62,839 nucleotides of DNA from Bacillota bacterium. Its GTDB lineage: Bacteria; Bacillota; Proteinivoracia; UBA4975. Every line of letters begins with the position of its first letter. Positions within the stretch are counted from its first letter, which is position 1. This document shows, in pieces, positions 43,279 through 50,496 of the stretch. The stretch spans positions 1-62,839 of the forward strand of contig JAAYIH010000040.1 of assembly GCA_012523545.1 (NCBI GenBank), written 5' to 3'. Both the position numbers and the translations under genes were made by a program. The notes beneath the pieces were generated by a model, which was not told where the DNA came from, ran no database searches, and saw only the letters and a program-made list of their open reading frames with translations.

Positions 43279-44823
43279 ATGAAGGATTGGCAAGAACTGC
43301 ACCAGGAACTGGCGGAGAAACGAGCCAAAATCCACGGCGGCGGCGGACCAAAAGCTGTGGAAAAGCAACTGGCGCAAGGCAAAAACACCGCCCGGCAACG
43401 CCTGGAGATGTTGCTTGACCCCGGTTCCTTTGTTGAACTCAATACCTTTGTCAAGCATCGCTGCACCGACCTGGGCATGGACAAAAAAGAGACCCCGGGC
43501 GAAGGCGTGGTGACCGGCTACGGGACCATTGGCGGCCGTCTGGTCTACGTGTTTGCCCAGGACTTCACCGTGGTCGGCGGCAGCCTGGGCGAGATGCACG
43601 CCAGAAAGATTTGCAATGTCATGGACCTGGCTGCCAAGACCGGCGCGCCGGTTATTGGGCTTAACGATTCCGGCGGCGCCCGGATCCAGGAAGGGATCGA
43701 CGCCCTCAACGGGTACGGCGAAATTTTCCGCCGCAACACTTTGTATTCCGGCGTTCTCCCGCAGATTTCGGTCATCCTGGGTCCCTGTGCCGGCGGCGCA
43801 GTATACTCGCCGGCCATCACCGACTTTATCTTTATGACCAGGGACACCAGCCAGATGTTTATCACCGGGCCTCAGGTAATCAAAGCCGTCACCGGCGAAA
43901 CCATCAGCCCCGAAGCCCTGGGCGGCGGCCTCGCCCACAATGCCACCAGCGGCGTCGCCCATTTTTTGGCTGAAGACGAGGCCGAATGCCTCAACCAGGT
44001 GCGCAGACTGATCAGCTATCTTCCCGCCAATAACCTCGAGAAGGCGCCGGAGGTACAGCCAGTACCGCCCCGGGAGGTTGACTTTACTCAGTTGGTGCCG
44101 GTCAACCCCAACCAGGGTTACGATGTGCGCGAGGTAATCGCCGCTGTTTTCGACGGGGATTCCTTTATGGAAGTGCAAGCCATGTTTGCTCCCAACGCCG
44201 TGGTGGGCTTTGCACGGCTACAGGGCAAGACCGTCGGGGTGGTTGCCAATCAGCCTCAACACCTGGCCGGTTGTTTGGACATAAACGCTTCCGACAAAAT
44301 CGCCCGCTTTATTCGGTTCTGCGATTGCTTTAACATTCCGGTGGTGACTTTCGTGGATGTACCCGGCTATTTGCCCGGCGTCCAGCAGGAACACAACGGC
44401 ATCATCCGCCACGGGGCCAAGATACTCTTTGCCTATTCTGAAGCCAGCGTGCCCAAAGTAACTGTCATCCTGCGCAAGGCTTACGGCGGCGCGTATGTCG
44501 CCCTGGGCAGCAAGTCCCTGGGGGCTGACATTGTCCTTGCCTGGCCCACTGCCGAAGTGGCAGTGATGGGACCGGAGGGCGCTGTCAATATTATCTTCCG
44601 CAAGGAACTGGCCGACGCCGAGGATGCCAATGCCCGCCGCCAGGAACTGGTCAAGGAATATCGTGAAAACTTTGCCAATCCTTATGTGGCAGCGGGCCGG
44701 GGTTTGGTGGATGAAGTCATCGAGCCCGCCAGCACCCGAACCCACCTCATCAACGCCCTGACCATTCTGGCAGGAAAACGGGAGCAGAAGCCGGCAAAGA
44801 AGCACGGCAATATTCCCCTGTAG
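43279..44823 (+). CDS. mmdA: Methylmalonyl-CoA decarboxylase / propionyl-CoA carboxylase carboxyltransferase subunit
   Basis: 514 aa from ATG 43279 with AGGAGG upstream. Two crotonase-like halves: ARQRLEMLLDPGSF, GGSLGEMHARKI, NDSGGARIQEG in the first; VDVPGYLPGVQQE, RKAYGGAYVALGSKSLGAD in the second. With the downstream OadG-, biotin- and OadB-type genes it forms a Na+-translocating decarboxylase rather than an ATP-dependent carboxylase, since no biotin carboxylase gene is nearby. Confidence 0.94.
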   Translation: MKDWQELHQELAEKRAKIHGGGGPKAVEKQLAQGKNTARQRLEMLLDPGSFVELNTFVKHRCTDLGMDKKETPGEGVVTGYGTIGGRLVYVFAQDFTVVGGSLGEMHARKICNVMDLAAKTGAPVIGLNDSGGARIQEGIDALNGYGEIFRRNTLYSGVLPQISVILGPCAGGAVYSPAITDFIFMTRDTSQMFITGPQVIKAVTGETISPEALGGGLAHNATSGVAHFLAEDEAECLNQVRRLISYLPANNLEKAPEVQPVPPREVDFTQLVPVNPNQGYDVREVIAAVFDGDSFMEVQAMFAPNAVVGFARLQGKTVGVVANQPQHLAGCLDINASDKIARFIRFCDCFNIPVVTFVDVPGYLPGVQQEHNGIIRHGAKILFAYSEASVPKVTVILRKAYGGAYVALGSKSLGADIVLAWPTAEVAVMGPEGAVNIIFRKELADAEDANARRQELVKEYRENFANPYVAAGRGLVDEVIEPASTRTHLINALTILAGKREQKPAKKHGNIPL

Positions 44824-44836
44824 AGGAGGGTGGGAC

Positions 44837-45145
44837 ATGGATCTGCAACTGGGTTTGCGGATTACCGTGATTGGCATGGGCATTGTATTTGCCAGTCTGT
44901 TTGCCCTGGCCGAGATAATAAAAATACCCAAAGTCCTGGTGAGTCCAAAAGTATCCGGGAAGGAAGTCCATGTTGCCCAATCCGACTCCCCGTCCCGGGA
45001 AACGACGATACCGCCCCAACACATAGCCGCAATTGCGGCTGTTGTCGCCGCCCTGGATCAGCCTTACCGAATTAGGGTAATCGATGTATTGGGCAATGAG
45101 AATTGGGAGCGGAGCAGGTACACCGACATCACTTCCCTGAATTAG
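44837..45145 (+). CDS. Na+-pumping decarboxylase gamma/delta-type small subunit (OadG family)
   Basis: 102 aa. One N-terminal transmembrane helix (about 6-28: GLRITVIGMGIVFASLFALAE), which is typical of OadG, then a linker and a short C-terminal motif IAAVVAALDQPYRIRVI shared with small subunits of these enzymes. It stabilises the membrane complex. ATG with GAGGAGG upstream. Confidence 0.85.
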   Translation: MDLQLGLRITVIGMGIVFASLFALAEIIKIPKVLVSPKVSGKEVHVAQSDSPSRETTIPPQHIAAIAAVVAALDQPYRIRVIDVLGNENWERSRYTDITSLN

Positions 45146-45156
45146 GAGGTCTGGCT

Positions 45157-45546
45157 ATGAAAAAATTCAAGATAACGGTTGACGGCAAGGAATACCATGT
45201 TGAGGTGGAGGAGGTAAGGGAAGAGAGCGCTCCCCGGGTCCAACGCCCTGTTGCTCCTGAGCCGGCTCCTGCACAGGCAGCGCCAGTTCCGGCACCGACT
45301 CCGCAAGCGGGAAGGCCGCAGGCGCCGGCTGGCGGCGGCAGCCTTACTGCGCCCATGCCCGGTACTGTTCTCAAAATCCTGGTCAAAGTCGGCGACAAAG
45401 TGGAACATGGCCAACCACTGGTTGTTCTGGAAGCCATGAAGATGGAAAACAATATCAACGCTCCTGCAGCAGGCACCGTCACCAGTATTGCTGTCAGCGA
45501 GGGGCAGAGCGTGGACACCGGTCAGCTTCTGCTGACCATTGAATAG
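45157..45546 (+). CDS. mmdC: Biotin carboxyl carrier protein of the decarboxylase
   Basis: 129 aa. Short N-terminal strand domain, a Pro/Ala-rich swinging linker (about 28-58), and a C-terminal biotinyl domain with EAMKM (biotin on K95). Carries CO2 from the carboxyltransferase to the membrane subunit. ATG with TTAGGAGGT upstream; an earlier ATG in frame lacks this site. Confidence 0.93.
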   Translation: MKKFKITVDGKEYHVEVEEVREESAPRVQRPVAPEPAPAQAAPVPAPTPQAGRPQAPAGGGSLTAPMPGTVLKILVKVGDKVEHGQPLVVLEAMKMENNINAPAAGTVTSIAVSEGQSVDTGQLLLTIE

Positions 45547-45556
45547 AGGAGTTGCC

Positions 45557-46687
45557 ATGGTTGAAAAGATTGTTCAGTTCTGGCAAAGCACCGGCTTTGC
45601 CCAGGCTGATGTCTACCAGCTGGTGATGGTTGCAATTTCCCTGTTTCTCATGTACCTGGCCATTGTCCGAAAATACGAGCCGTTGCTGTTGCTGCCCATC
45701 AGTTTTGGCATGCTTCTGGCCAATATCCCCGGCGCCAATCTCATGGCCGGACCGGAAAACGGCCAGCCGGGAGGGCTGTTGTACTACCTCTACCAGGGAG
45801 TCAAATTGGGCATTTATCCCCCGTTGATCTTTCTGGGTGTGGGCGCATTTACAGACTTTGGGCCCCTGATTGCCAATCCCAGGACATTGCTGTTGGGAGC
45901 GGCAGCCCAGTTCGGCATTTTCCTGACCTTCATCGGCGCCATTCTTCTGGGCTTTCCTGTTCACCAGGCCGCTTCCATCGGCATAATCGGCGGCGCAGAC
46001 GGGCCAACTGCCATTTACCTGACATCCCGACTGGCGCCGGAACTGCTGGGGCCCATCGCAGTGGCCGCCTATTCGTACATGGCCCTGGTTCCCATCATAC
46101 AGCCCCCCATCATGCGGCTGCTGACTACCAAAAAAGAACGCCAGATTGTCATGGAACAGCTGCGTCCCGTCAGCAAGACGGAAAAGATCCTCTTTCCCAT
46201 CATCGTCACCATCTTAACGGGCTTTTTGCTGCCCTCGGCCGTACCCCTCATCGGCATGTTGATGCTGGGCAACCTCTTCCGCGAATCCGGCGTCGTGGAC
46301 AGGTTGTTTAAGGCTGCGCAGAACGAGGTGAACAACATCGTCGTCATTTTTCTGGGGACAACGGTGGGCGCCACTGCTTCGGCGGACATCTTCCTGCGCT
46401 GGGAAACCATAAAGATCATCCTCCTCGGCCTTGCCGCCTTTTCCGTCGGTACTGCTGCCGGTGTTCTCTTCGGCAAGCTGATGTGTTGGCTGACCAAGGG
46501 CAAGGTTAACCCTCTGATCGGTTCTGCAGGGGTTTCGGCGGTGCCCATGGCCGCCCGTGTTTCCCAGCTGGTCGGTCTGAAGGAAAACCCCAACAATTAC
46601 CTGCTGATGCATGCCATGGGTCCCAACGTCGCGGGGGTAATCGGCTCTGCCATTGCCGCGGGCATTCTCTTGTCGCTGCTGGGGTAG
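45557..46687 (+). CDS. mmdB: Na+-translocating decarboxylase beta subunit
   Basis: 376 aa, about nine or more hydrophobic helices. OadB-family markers [13 protein letters not shown] and [13 protein letters not shown], and [14 protein letters not shown] are present. It decarboxylates carboxybiotin and exports Na+. ATG 45557 with AGAGGAG upstream. It completes a four-part Na+ pump with MmdA, the small subunit and the biotin carrier. Confidence 0.95.
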   Translation: MVEKIVQFWQSTGFAQADVYQLVMVAISLFLMYLAIVRKYEPLLLLPISFGMLLANIPGANLMAGPENGQPGGLLYYLYQGVKLGIYPPLIFLGVGAFTDFGPLIANPRTLLLGAAAQFGIFLTFIGAILLGFPVHQAASIGIIGGADGPTAIYLTSRLAPELLGPIAVAAYSYMALVPIIQPPIMRLLTTKKERQIVMEQLRPVSKTEKILFPIIVTILTGFLLPSAVPLIGMLMLGNLFRESGVVDRLFKAAQNEVNNIVVIFLGTTVGATASADIFLRWETIKIILLGLAAFSVGTAAGVLFGKLMCWLTKGKVNPLIGSAGVSAVPMAARVSQLVGLKENPNNYLLMHAMGPNVAGVIGSAIAAGILLSLLG

Positions 46688-46762
46688 TTGGACTGTGCCC
46701 CTTGCTACAACTCCCGATATATGTGAAAATATAATCGTGACCTGTATAGGAGGTAGGAGTCA

Positions 46763-47335
46763 GTGCTGAAAATACCGGTTGGAGTGTCCAACAGGCACGT
46801 CCATTTATCGGCGCAGGACCTGGAGAAGTTGTTTGGCCCGGGCTATCAGTTGACCCGGTCCAAAGACCTGGGACAACCCGGCCAGTATGCCGCCGATGAA
46901 AAAGTTGAGCTCATTGGACCGCGGGGCAGCATTGCCGGTGTGCGCGTGCTGGGTCCGTCCCGCAACCGCACCCAGGTGGAAATCTCCCGGACAGATTCCT
47001 TTAAACTGGGCATCAGCCCGCCGGTGCGGGATTCGGGGGAACTGGACGGCTCGGCGCCCATAACCATTAAGGGGCCGCTGGGGTCAATAGAGTTGCAGGA
47101 AGGGGCCATTATTGCCCACCGCCACATCCACATTACTCCCGACCTGGCAGAAGCCAACGGGCTGGAGGACAAGCAGTTGGTGTCGGTCCGTTGTGACGGC
47201 CCGCGGGCTTTGACCTTTGACAAGGTCCTGGTCAGGGTCAGCGAAAATTTCAGCCTGGAGTTCCACGTGGATGTGGATGAGGCCAATGCAGCTTTGCTCA
47301 ACAACGGCGACCTGGTGACTCTCCTGAAAGCTTAA
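46763..47335 (+). CDS. pduL: Phosphate propanoyltransferase (PduL)
   Basis: 190 aa. Converts propionyl-CoA and phosphate to propionyl phosphate for ATP formation by a kinase. The two zinc-binding halves show NRHVHLS and HRHIHIT. GTG start with AGGAGGTAGGAG. A 75-base gap separates it from mmdB and no strong terminator lies in that gap, so it may be transcribed with the cluster. No microcompartment shell genes are near, so it is a free enzyme here. Confidence 0.93.
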   Translation: MLKIPVGVSNRHVHLSAQDLEKLFGPGYQLTRSKDLGQPGQYAADEKVELIGPRGSIAGVRVLGPSRNRTQVEISRTDSFKLGISPPVRDSGELDGSAPITIKGPLGSIELQEGAIIAHRHIHITPDLAEANGLEDKQLVSVRCDGPRALTFDKVLVRVSENFSLEFHVDVDEANAALLNNGDLVTLLKA

Positions 47336-47352
47336 ATTGACCGGGCAATCAT

Positions 47353-47379
47353 AAAAAGACACAATTATTGTGTCTTTTT
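47353..47379. terminator. Bidirectional terminator after pduL
   Basis: Perfect 12-bp stem AAAAAGACACAA / TTGTGTCTTTTT with a TTA loop. Works on both strands by sequence. Confidence 0.85.
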
Positions 47380-47407
47380 GCCTTAAAGCTCGGGATTTCG
47401 ACAAAAA

Positions 47408-47466
47408 ACGGACGACAACTCGCAGAATACCCCCGGAAACATTGACTCTGCTATCGCTGCCGTCCG
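47408..47466 (-). ncRNA. Candidate structured RNA between pduL and mnmH
   Basis: Read on the minus strand: GGACGGCAGC pairs with GTTGTCGTCC over 10 bp including two G-U pairs, then an inner GCAGA/TCTGC stem, an 18-20 base loop with CCGGGGGT, and GTTTTTTG after the stem. On the plus strand the two G-U pairs become A-C mismatches, so the minus strand is the better fold. A TCATAT 17 bases after TTGTGC could be a minus-strand promoter (47490-47473 region). Could be a small RNA or a terminator. No family recognised. Confidence 0.35.
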
Positions 47467-47551
47467 CATTTATATGATGTCCACGCTCCAGTGGGCACAA
47501 ACAAACAAATTTTGCATCCGCCAGCATTTTAGGGTAAAGAAGGTTGGAGCA

Positions 47552-48586
47552 GTGCAATTGGTGAAACAAATTGAAGTGGAGGATGTCCTCGACCAGCCGG
47601 AATACCAGCTCATCGATGTCAGGACTGCTTCGGAGTTCAGCCAGGGCAAAATTCCGGACAGCATCAACATTCCGCTTTTTGATGAAGAGGAAAGGGCGCG
47701 AATCGGAGCCGTTTACAAAAAGAACGCCAAGGCGGCCCGGTTTCTGGCCATGGACATCCTCAGCCCCAATATCTCTCGCTTTGTGCGCAAAGTCCACGGC
47801 GCCAGCTGCGGCAAGGTGCCCGTAGCCGTTTGTTGGCGGGGCGGCATGCGCAGCAAGGCGGCTGTGCAACTATTGGGCATGGCGGGGATTGACGGGCTGC
47901 AGTTGCGGGGAGGCTATAAGCGCTTCCGTCAATACGTCTATCAGCAACTGCAAAGCTTTCAGCTCGAGGCGCGGGTAATTGTCCTCAAGGGCAAGAGTGG
48001 AACCGGCAAGACTGATATTCTGCGCCTGTTGGCCCAAAAGGGCTTCCCGGTGCTGGACCTGGAGGGCCTGGCCTGCCACCGGGGTTCAACTTTCGGGACC
48101 CTGGAGAATTCTCCCGCCACGCAAAAAGACTTCGACGCCCTCCTTCTCCGCAGGCTCAACAGCCTGTCCGGATGCCAATGGATCTTGGTAGAAGGGGAAA
48201 GCAAGCGCATCGGCAATATTTATCTGCCAGACTTTTTGTTCCAGGCCATGCGCAACGCTCCGGTCGTCGTGGTGGAGGGAAGCCTGCCCGTTCGCGTCCA
48301 GCGCATTTTGCGCGACTACACGCCCACTTCTCTGCAAGCCCGGCTGACGATGTACCGCGCCCTGTACCGCCTGCGGCACAGATTGTCAAGAACCAGCCTG
48401 ATTGAATTAAAACAGTGCCTGGACCGGGAGGATTACAGGCGCTTTGCAGAGCTGATTTTGCTCCGCCACTACGACAATACCTACGATTACCAAATCCCCG
48501 GCAAAGAAGTGCTGGCCACCGTCAATTCCGATGACATCGAAAAAGCGGCGGCTGAGATCATAGCTGTGCTCAATAATGTAAAATGA
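47552..48586 (+). CDS. mnmH: tRNA 2-selenouridine synthase (MnmH/SelU)
   Basis: 344 aa. Exchanges sulfur for selenium in the wobble 2-thiouridine of some tRNAs. N-terminal rhodanese domain with the active cysteine in VCWRGGMRS (C94), then a P-loop domain with GKSGTGKT (147-154) and LEGLACHRGSTFG. Start uncertain among GTG 47552 (AAGG eight bases upstream), TTG 47558 and GTG 47561; the frame opens earlier at 47474 without support. Implies the cell makes selenophosphate, though selD is not in the window. Confidence 0.92.
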   Translation: MQLVKQIEVEDVLDQPEYQLIDVRTASEFSQGKIPDSINIPLFDEEERARIGAVYKKNAKAARFLAMDILSPNISRFVRKVHGASCGKVPVAVCWRGGMRSKAAVQLLGMAGIDGLQLRGGYKRFRQYVYQQLQSFQLEARVIVLKGKSGTGKTDILRLLAQKGFPVLDLEGLACHRGSTFGTLENSPATQKDFDALLLRRLNSLSGCQWILVEGESKRIGNIYLPDFLFQAMRNAPVVVVEGSLPVRVQRILRDYTPTSLQARLTMYRALYRLRHRLSRTSLIELKQCLDREDYRRFAELILLRHYDNTYDYQIPGKEVLATVNSDDIEKAAAEIIAVLNNVK

Positions 48587-48611
48587 TGCCCCTCGAGGGC
48601 ATCATTTTTTG
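48581..48611. terminator. Bidirectional terminator between mnmH and the hemerythrin gene
   Basis: Perfect 11-bp stem AAATGATGCCC / GGGCATCATTT (48581-48591, 48597-48607), CTCGA loop, T run; includes both stop codons. Confidence 0.85.
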
Positions 48612-49024
48612 CTGACCATGGCGGCAAAGGCGTCGTGTTCACGCCTGAAATGCGCTTCAATGCAATCCAGGAGAGCGTTGCCGCAGTCGAGTATGTTGCC
48701 CGCAGCCGGGCCGTCGTCCCGGAGTTCTGCCTGGAGGCGACAACAGGCCTGCTTTATGGCTTCGTGGTCCTGGCGCAGGGCGCTGACTGTCGAGTCCAGT
48801 CCCGGATTGGTTTTGAGCAGTTTGGGATATAGTTCTTCTTCCTCCTGGACAAAATGCTGGTTTATGGCTTGGTTGACCACGCCGGCAAATTCCCGCAGTT
48901 GATCTTTGACTCCGTTTAATTCACCGCTCGCCCCGGCGCCGGCCAATTTGGCCCTTAGATTGTCGGCCATGGCCAGTACCGCCAGGTGCTCCGCCGTCAA
49001 AGTGGCCAACATTTGTTTGGACAT
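48602..49024 (-). CDS. Hemerythrin HHE-domain protein
   Basis: 140 aa. Four-helix bundle with iron ligands suggested by EHLAVL (about residue 12), NQHFVQEEEELYP (about 55-67), RQDHEAIK (about 85) and HFRREHDAF near the C-terminus. In anaerobes such proteins bind O2, NO or sense iron and may protect against oxygen. GAGGTGAT precedes the minus-strand ATG. Convergent with mnmH, divergent from miaB. Confidence 0.88.
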   Translation of the reverse strand: MSKQMLATLTAEHLAVLAMADNLRAKLAGAGASGELNGVKDQLREFAGVVNQAINQHFVQEEEELYPKLLKTNPGLDSTVSALRQDHEAIKQACCRLQAELRDDGPAAGNILDCGNALLDCIEAHFRREHDAFAAMVSKK

Positions 49025-49106
49025 AAAATCACCTCAGCACTAAGTATGTGCCAAACGAGAGCAAAGTTGTATGCCAGATTGTGGCGCACGGCTGGTTGCA
49101 GACCTT

Positions 49107-49135
49107 TTGCCCTAATCCGCGCTATCGTGTAAAAT
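49107..49135 (+). promoter_or_regulatory. Candidate sigma-A promoter for miaB-mutSL
   Basis: TTGCCC (49107-49112), 17-base spacer, TAAAAT (49130-49135), 32 bases before the miaB start. Confidence 0.55.
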
Positions 49136-49166
49136 ATAGGCAGATTTACCAGCGGAGGAATTAAAG

Positions 49167-50492
49167 TTGACCAGAACTGAACTGAAAACCTATTACATTC
49201 GCACCTTTGGCTGCCAGATGAATGAGCGCGATAGTGAGACCGTTGCCGGGATTTTCCGGGCCAGAGGCATGACAGAAGCCCCAGACATGGCTTCGGCAGA
49301 TATCATCATGATAAACACCTGCGCCGTGCGGGAAAAGGCCGAACAAAAGGTATACGGCCTGCTGGGCACGTTGCGTGAACTTAAAGAGAATAATCCCGAT
49401 GTGGTGCTGGGTATCTGCGGCTGTATGCCCCAACAGCAGGAAGTGGCCAAACGTATTAAGACCCGCTTCCCCTACATGGATATCATCATTGGCACTCATA
49501 ATCTCAATGCCCTCAACTATTACCTGGAACAAGTGCTTCAGGAGCGCCGACAGGTGCTGGAAATCTGGCAGGAGCGGGCCGAAAAGGAACTGGAATTGCC
49601 GGCCCGCCGCTCCGGCAAGTACAAGGCCTTTGTCAACATCAACTGGGGTTGCAACAACTTTTGCACATACTGCATCGTGCCCTATGTCCGGGGCAGGGAA
49701 AAGAGCAGGCCGCCGGAGACCATAATCAGGGAAATCGAGGCCCTGGCCAGAGAAGGTTTTGTGGAAGTCACCCTGCTGGGCCAGAATGTCAACAGTTACG
49801 GCAAAGATCTGCCGGGGAAGCCCGATTTCGCCGATTTGCTGCGCATGGTCAATGACATTCCCGGAATTGAAAGAATCCGCTTCATGACTTCCCATCCCCG
49901 GGATGCCGGCGACCGGCTGTTTGAGGCCATGGCCACGCTGCCCAAAGTGTGCAATCATCTGCACCTGCCCCTCCAGGCCGGCAACAACCGCATTCTGGAG
50001 CGCATGAACAGGGGCTATACCGCCGAACACTATCTGCGCATTGTCGAGAAATTGCGTGCGGCAGTGCCGGACATAGCACTCACCACCGACCTTATCGTCG
50101 GTTTTCCCGGCGAAACTGAAGCGGAGTTTCAGGACACCCTGGCCATGGTGGAAAAGGTACGCTTTGATTCCGCCTTTACCTTTATGTTTTCGCCGCGCCG
50201 GGGTACACCCGCTGCCAAAATGAAGGGGCAGCTGGATTCGGAGATAAAGAAGGAAAGGCTGCAACGCCTGATTAAGCTGCAAAACCAGATCAGCCTGGAA
50301 CGCAACCAGCAGCTGGTGGGTACGGTCCAGCAAGTCCTGGTGGAAGAGCGTACCGGCACCATCAACAAAGGGCGGACAACCAGCAACAAGCTCGTTTTCT
50401 TTGCCAGCGGCCGCGACCTTTCCGGTCACCTGGTGCCCGTAAGAATAACCAACGCAAAGACCTGGAGTCTGGAAGGAGAACTGGGGGACTGA
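49167..50492 (+). CDS. miaB: tRNA-2-methylthio-N6-dimethylallyladenosine synthase
   Basis: 441 aa. Radical SAM methylthiotransferase acting on i6A37, which is made by MiaA encoded 6 kb downstream. N-terminal cysteines in TFGCQMNERDSE, NTCAVRE, GCMPQ; radical SAM CNNFCTYC (about residue 162); C-terminal TRAM domain. TTG start with GCGGAGGAA 8 bases upstream. First gene of the miaB-mutS-mutL-miaA-hfq cluster, as in many Clostridia. Confidence 0.96.
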   Translation: MTRTELKTYYIRTFGCQMNERDSETVAGIFRARGMTEAPDMASADIIMINTCAVREKAEQKVYGLLGTLRELKENNPDVVLGICGCMPQQQEVAKRIKTRFPYMDIIIGTHNLNALNYYLEQVLQERRQVLEIWQERAEKELELPARRSGKYKAFVNINWGCNNFCTYCIVPYVRGREKSRPPETIIREIEALAREGFVEVTLLGQNVNSYGKDLPGKPDFADLLRMVNDIPGIERIRFMTSHPRDAGDRLFEAMATLPKVCNHLHLPLQAGNNRILERMNRGYTAEHYLRIVEKLRAAVPDIALTTDLIVGFPGETEAEFQDTLAMVEKVRFDSAFTFMFSPRRGTPAAKMKGQLDSEIKKERLQRLIKLQNQISLERNQQLVGTVQQVLVEERTGTINKGRTTSNKLVFFASGRDLSGHLVPVRITNAKTWSLEGELGD

Positions 50493-50496
50493 TACC

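Noticed and set aside
44837-45145. Frameshifted or broken OadG gene
   Set aside because: Length, N-terminal helix and ribosome-binding site are normal for the small subunits of these pumps.
34895-47335. Syntrophic propionate-oxidation (mmc-type) operon
   Set aside because: Mutase genes are shared, but fumarase, succinate dehydrogenase and succinyl-CoA genes are absent, while glutamate dehydrogenase and KorDABC are present.
46763-47335. Bacterial microcompartment locus around pduL
   Set aside because: No shell protein genes nearby and no evident encapsulation peptide.
47380-47520. tRNA-Sec gene or SECIS element next to mnmH
   Set aside because: No acceptor/T-arm pairing, no GTTCGA-like T-loop, and no anticodon arm for UCA could be found.
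47474-47551. Upstream ATG for mnmH giving 26 more residues
   Set aside because: No ribosome-binding site, and the extra residues do not continue the rhodanese fold.
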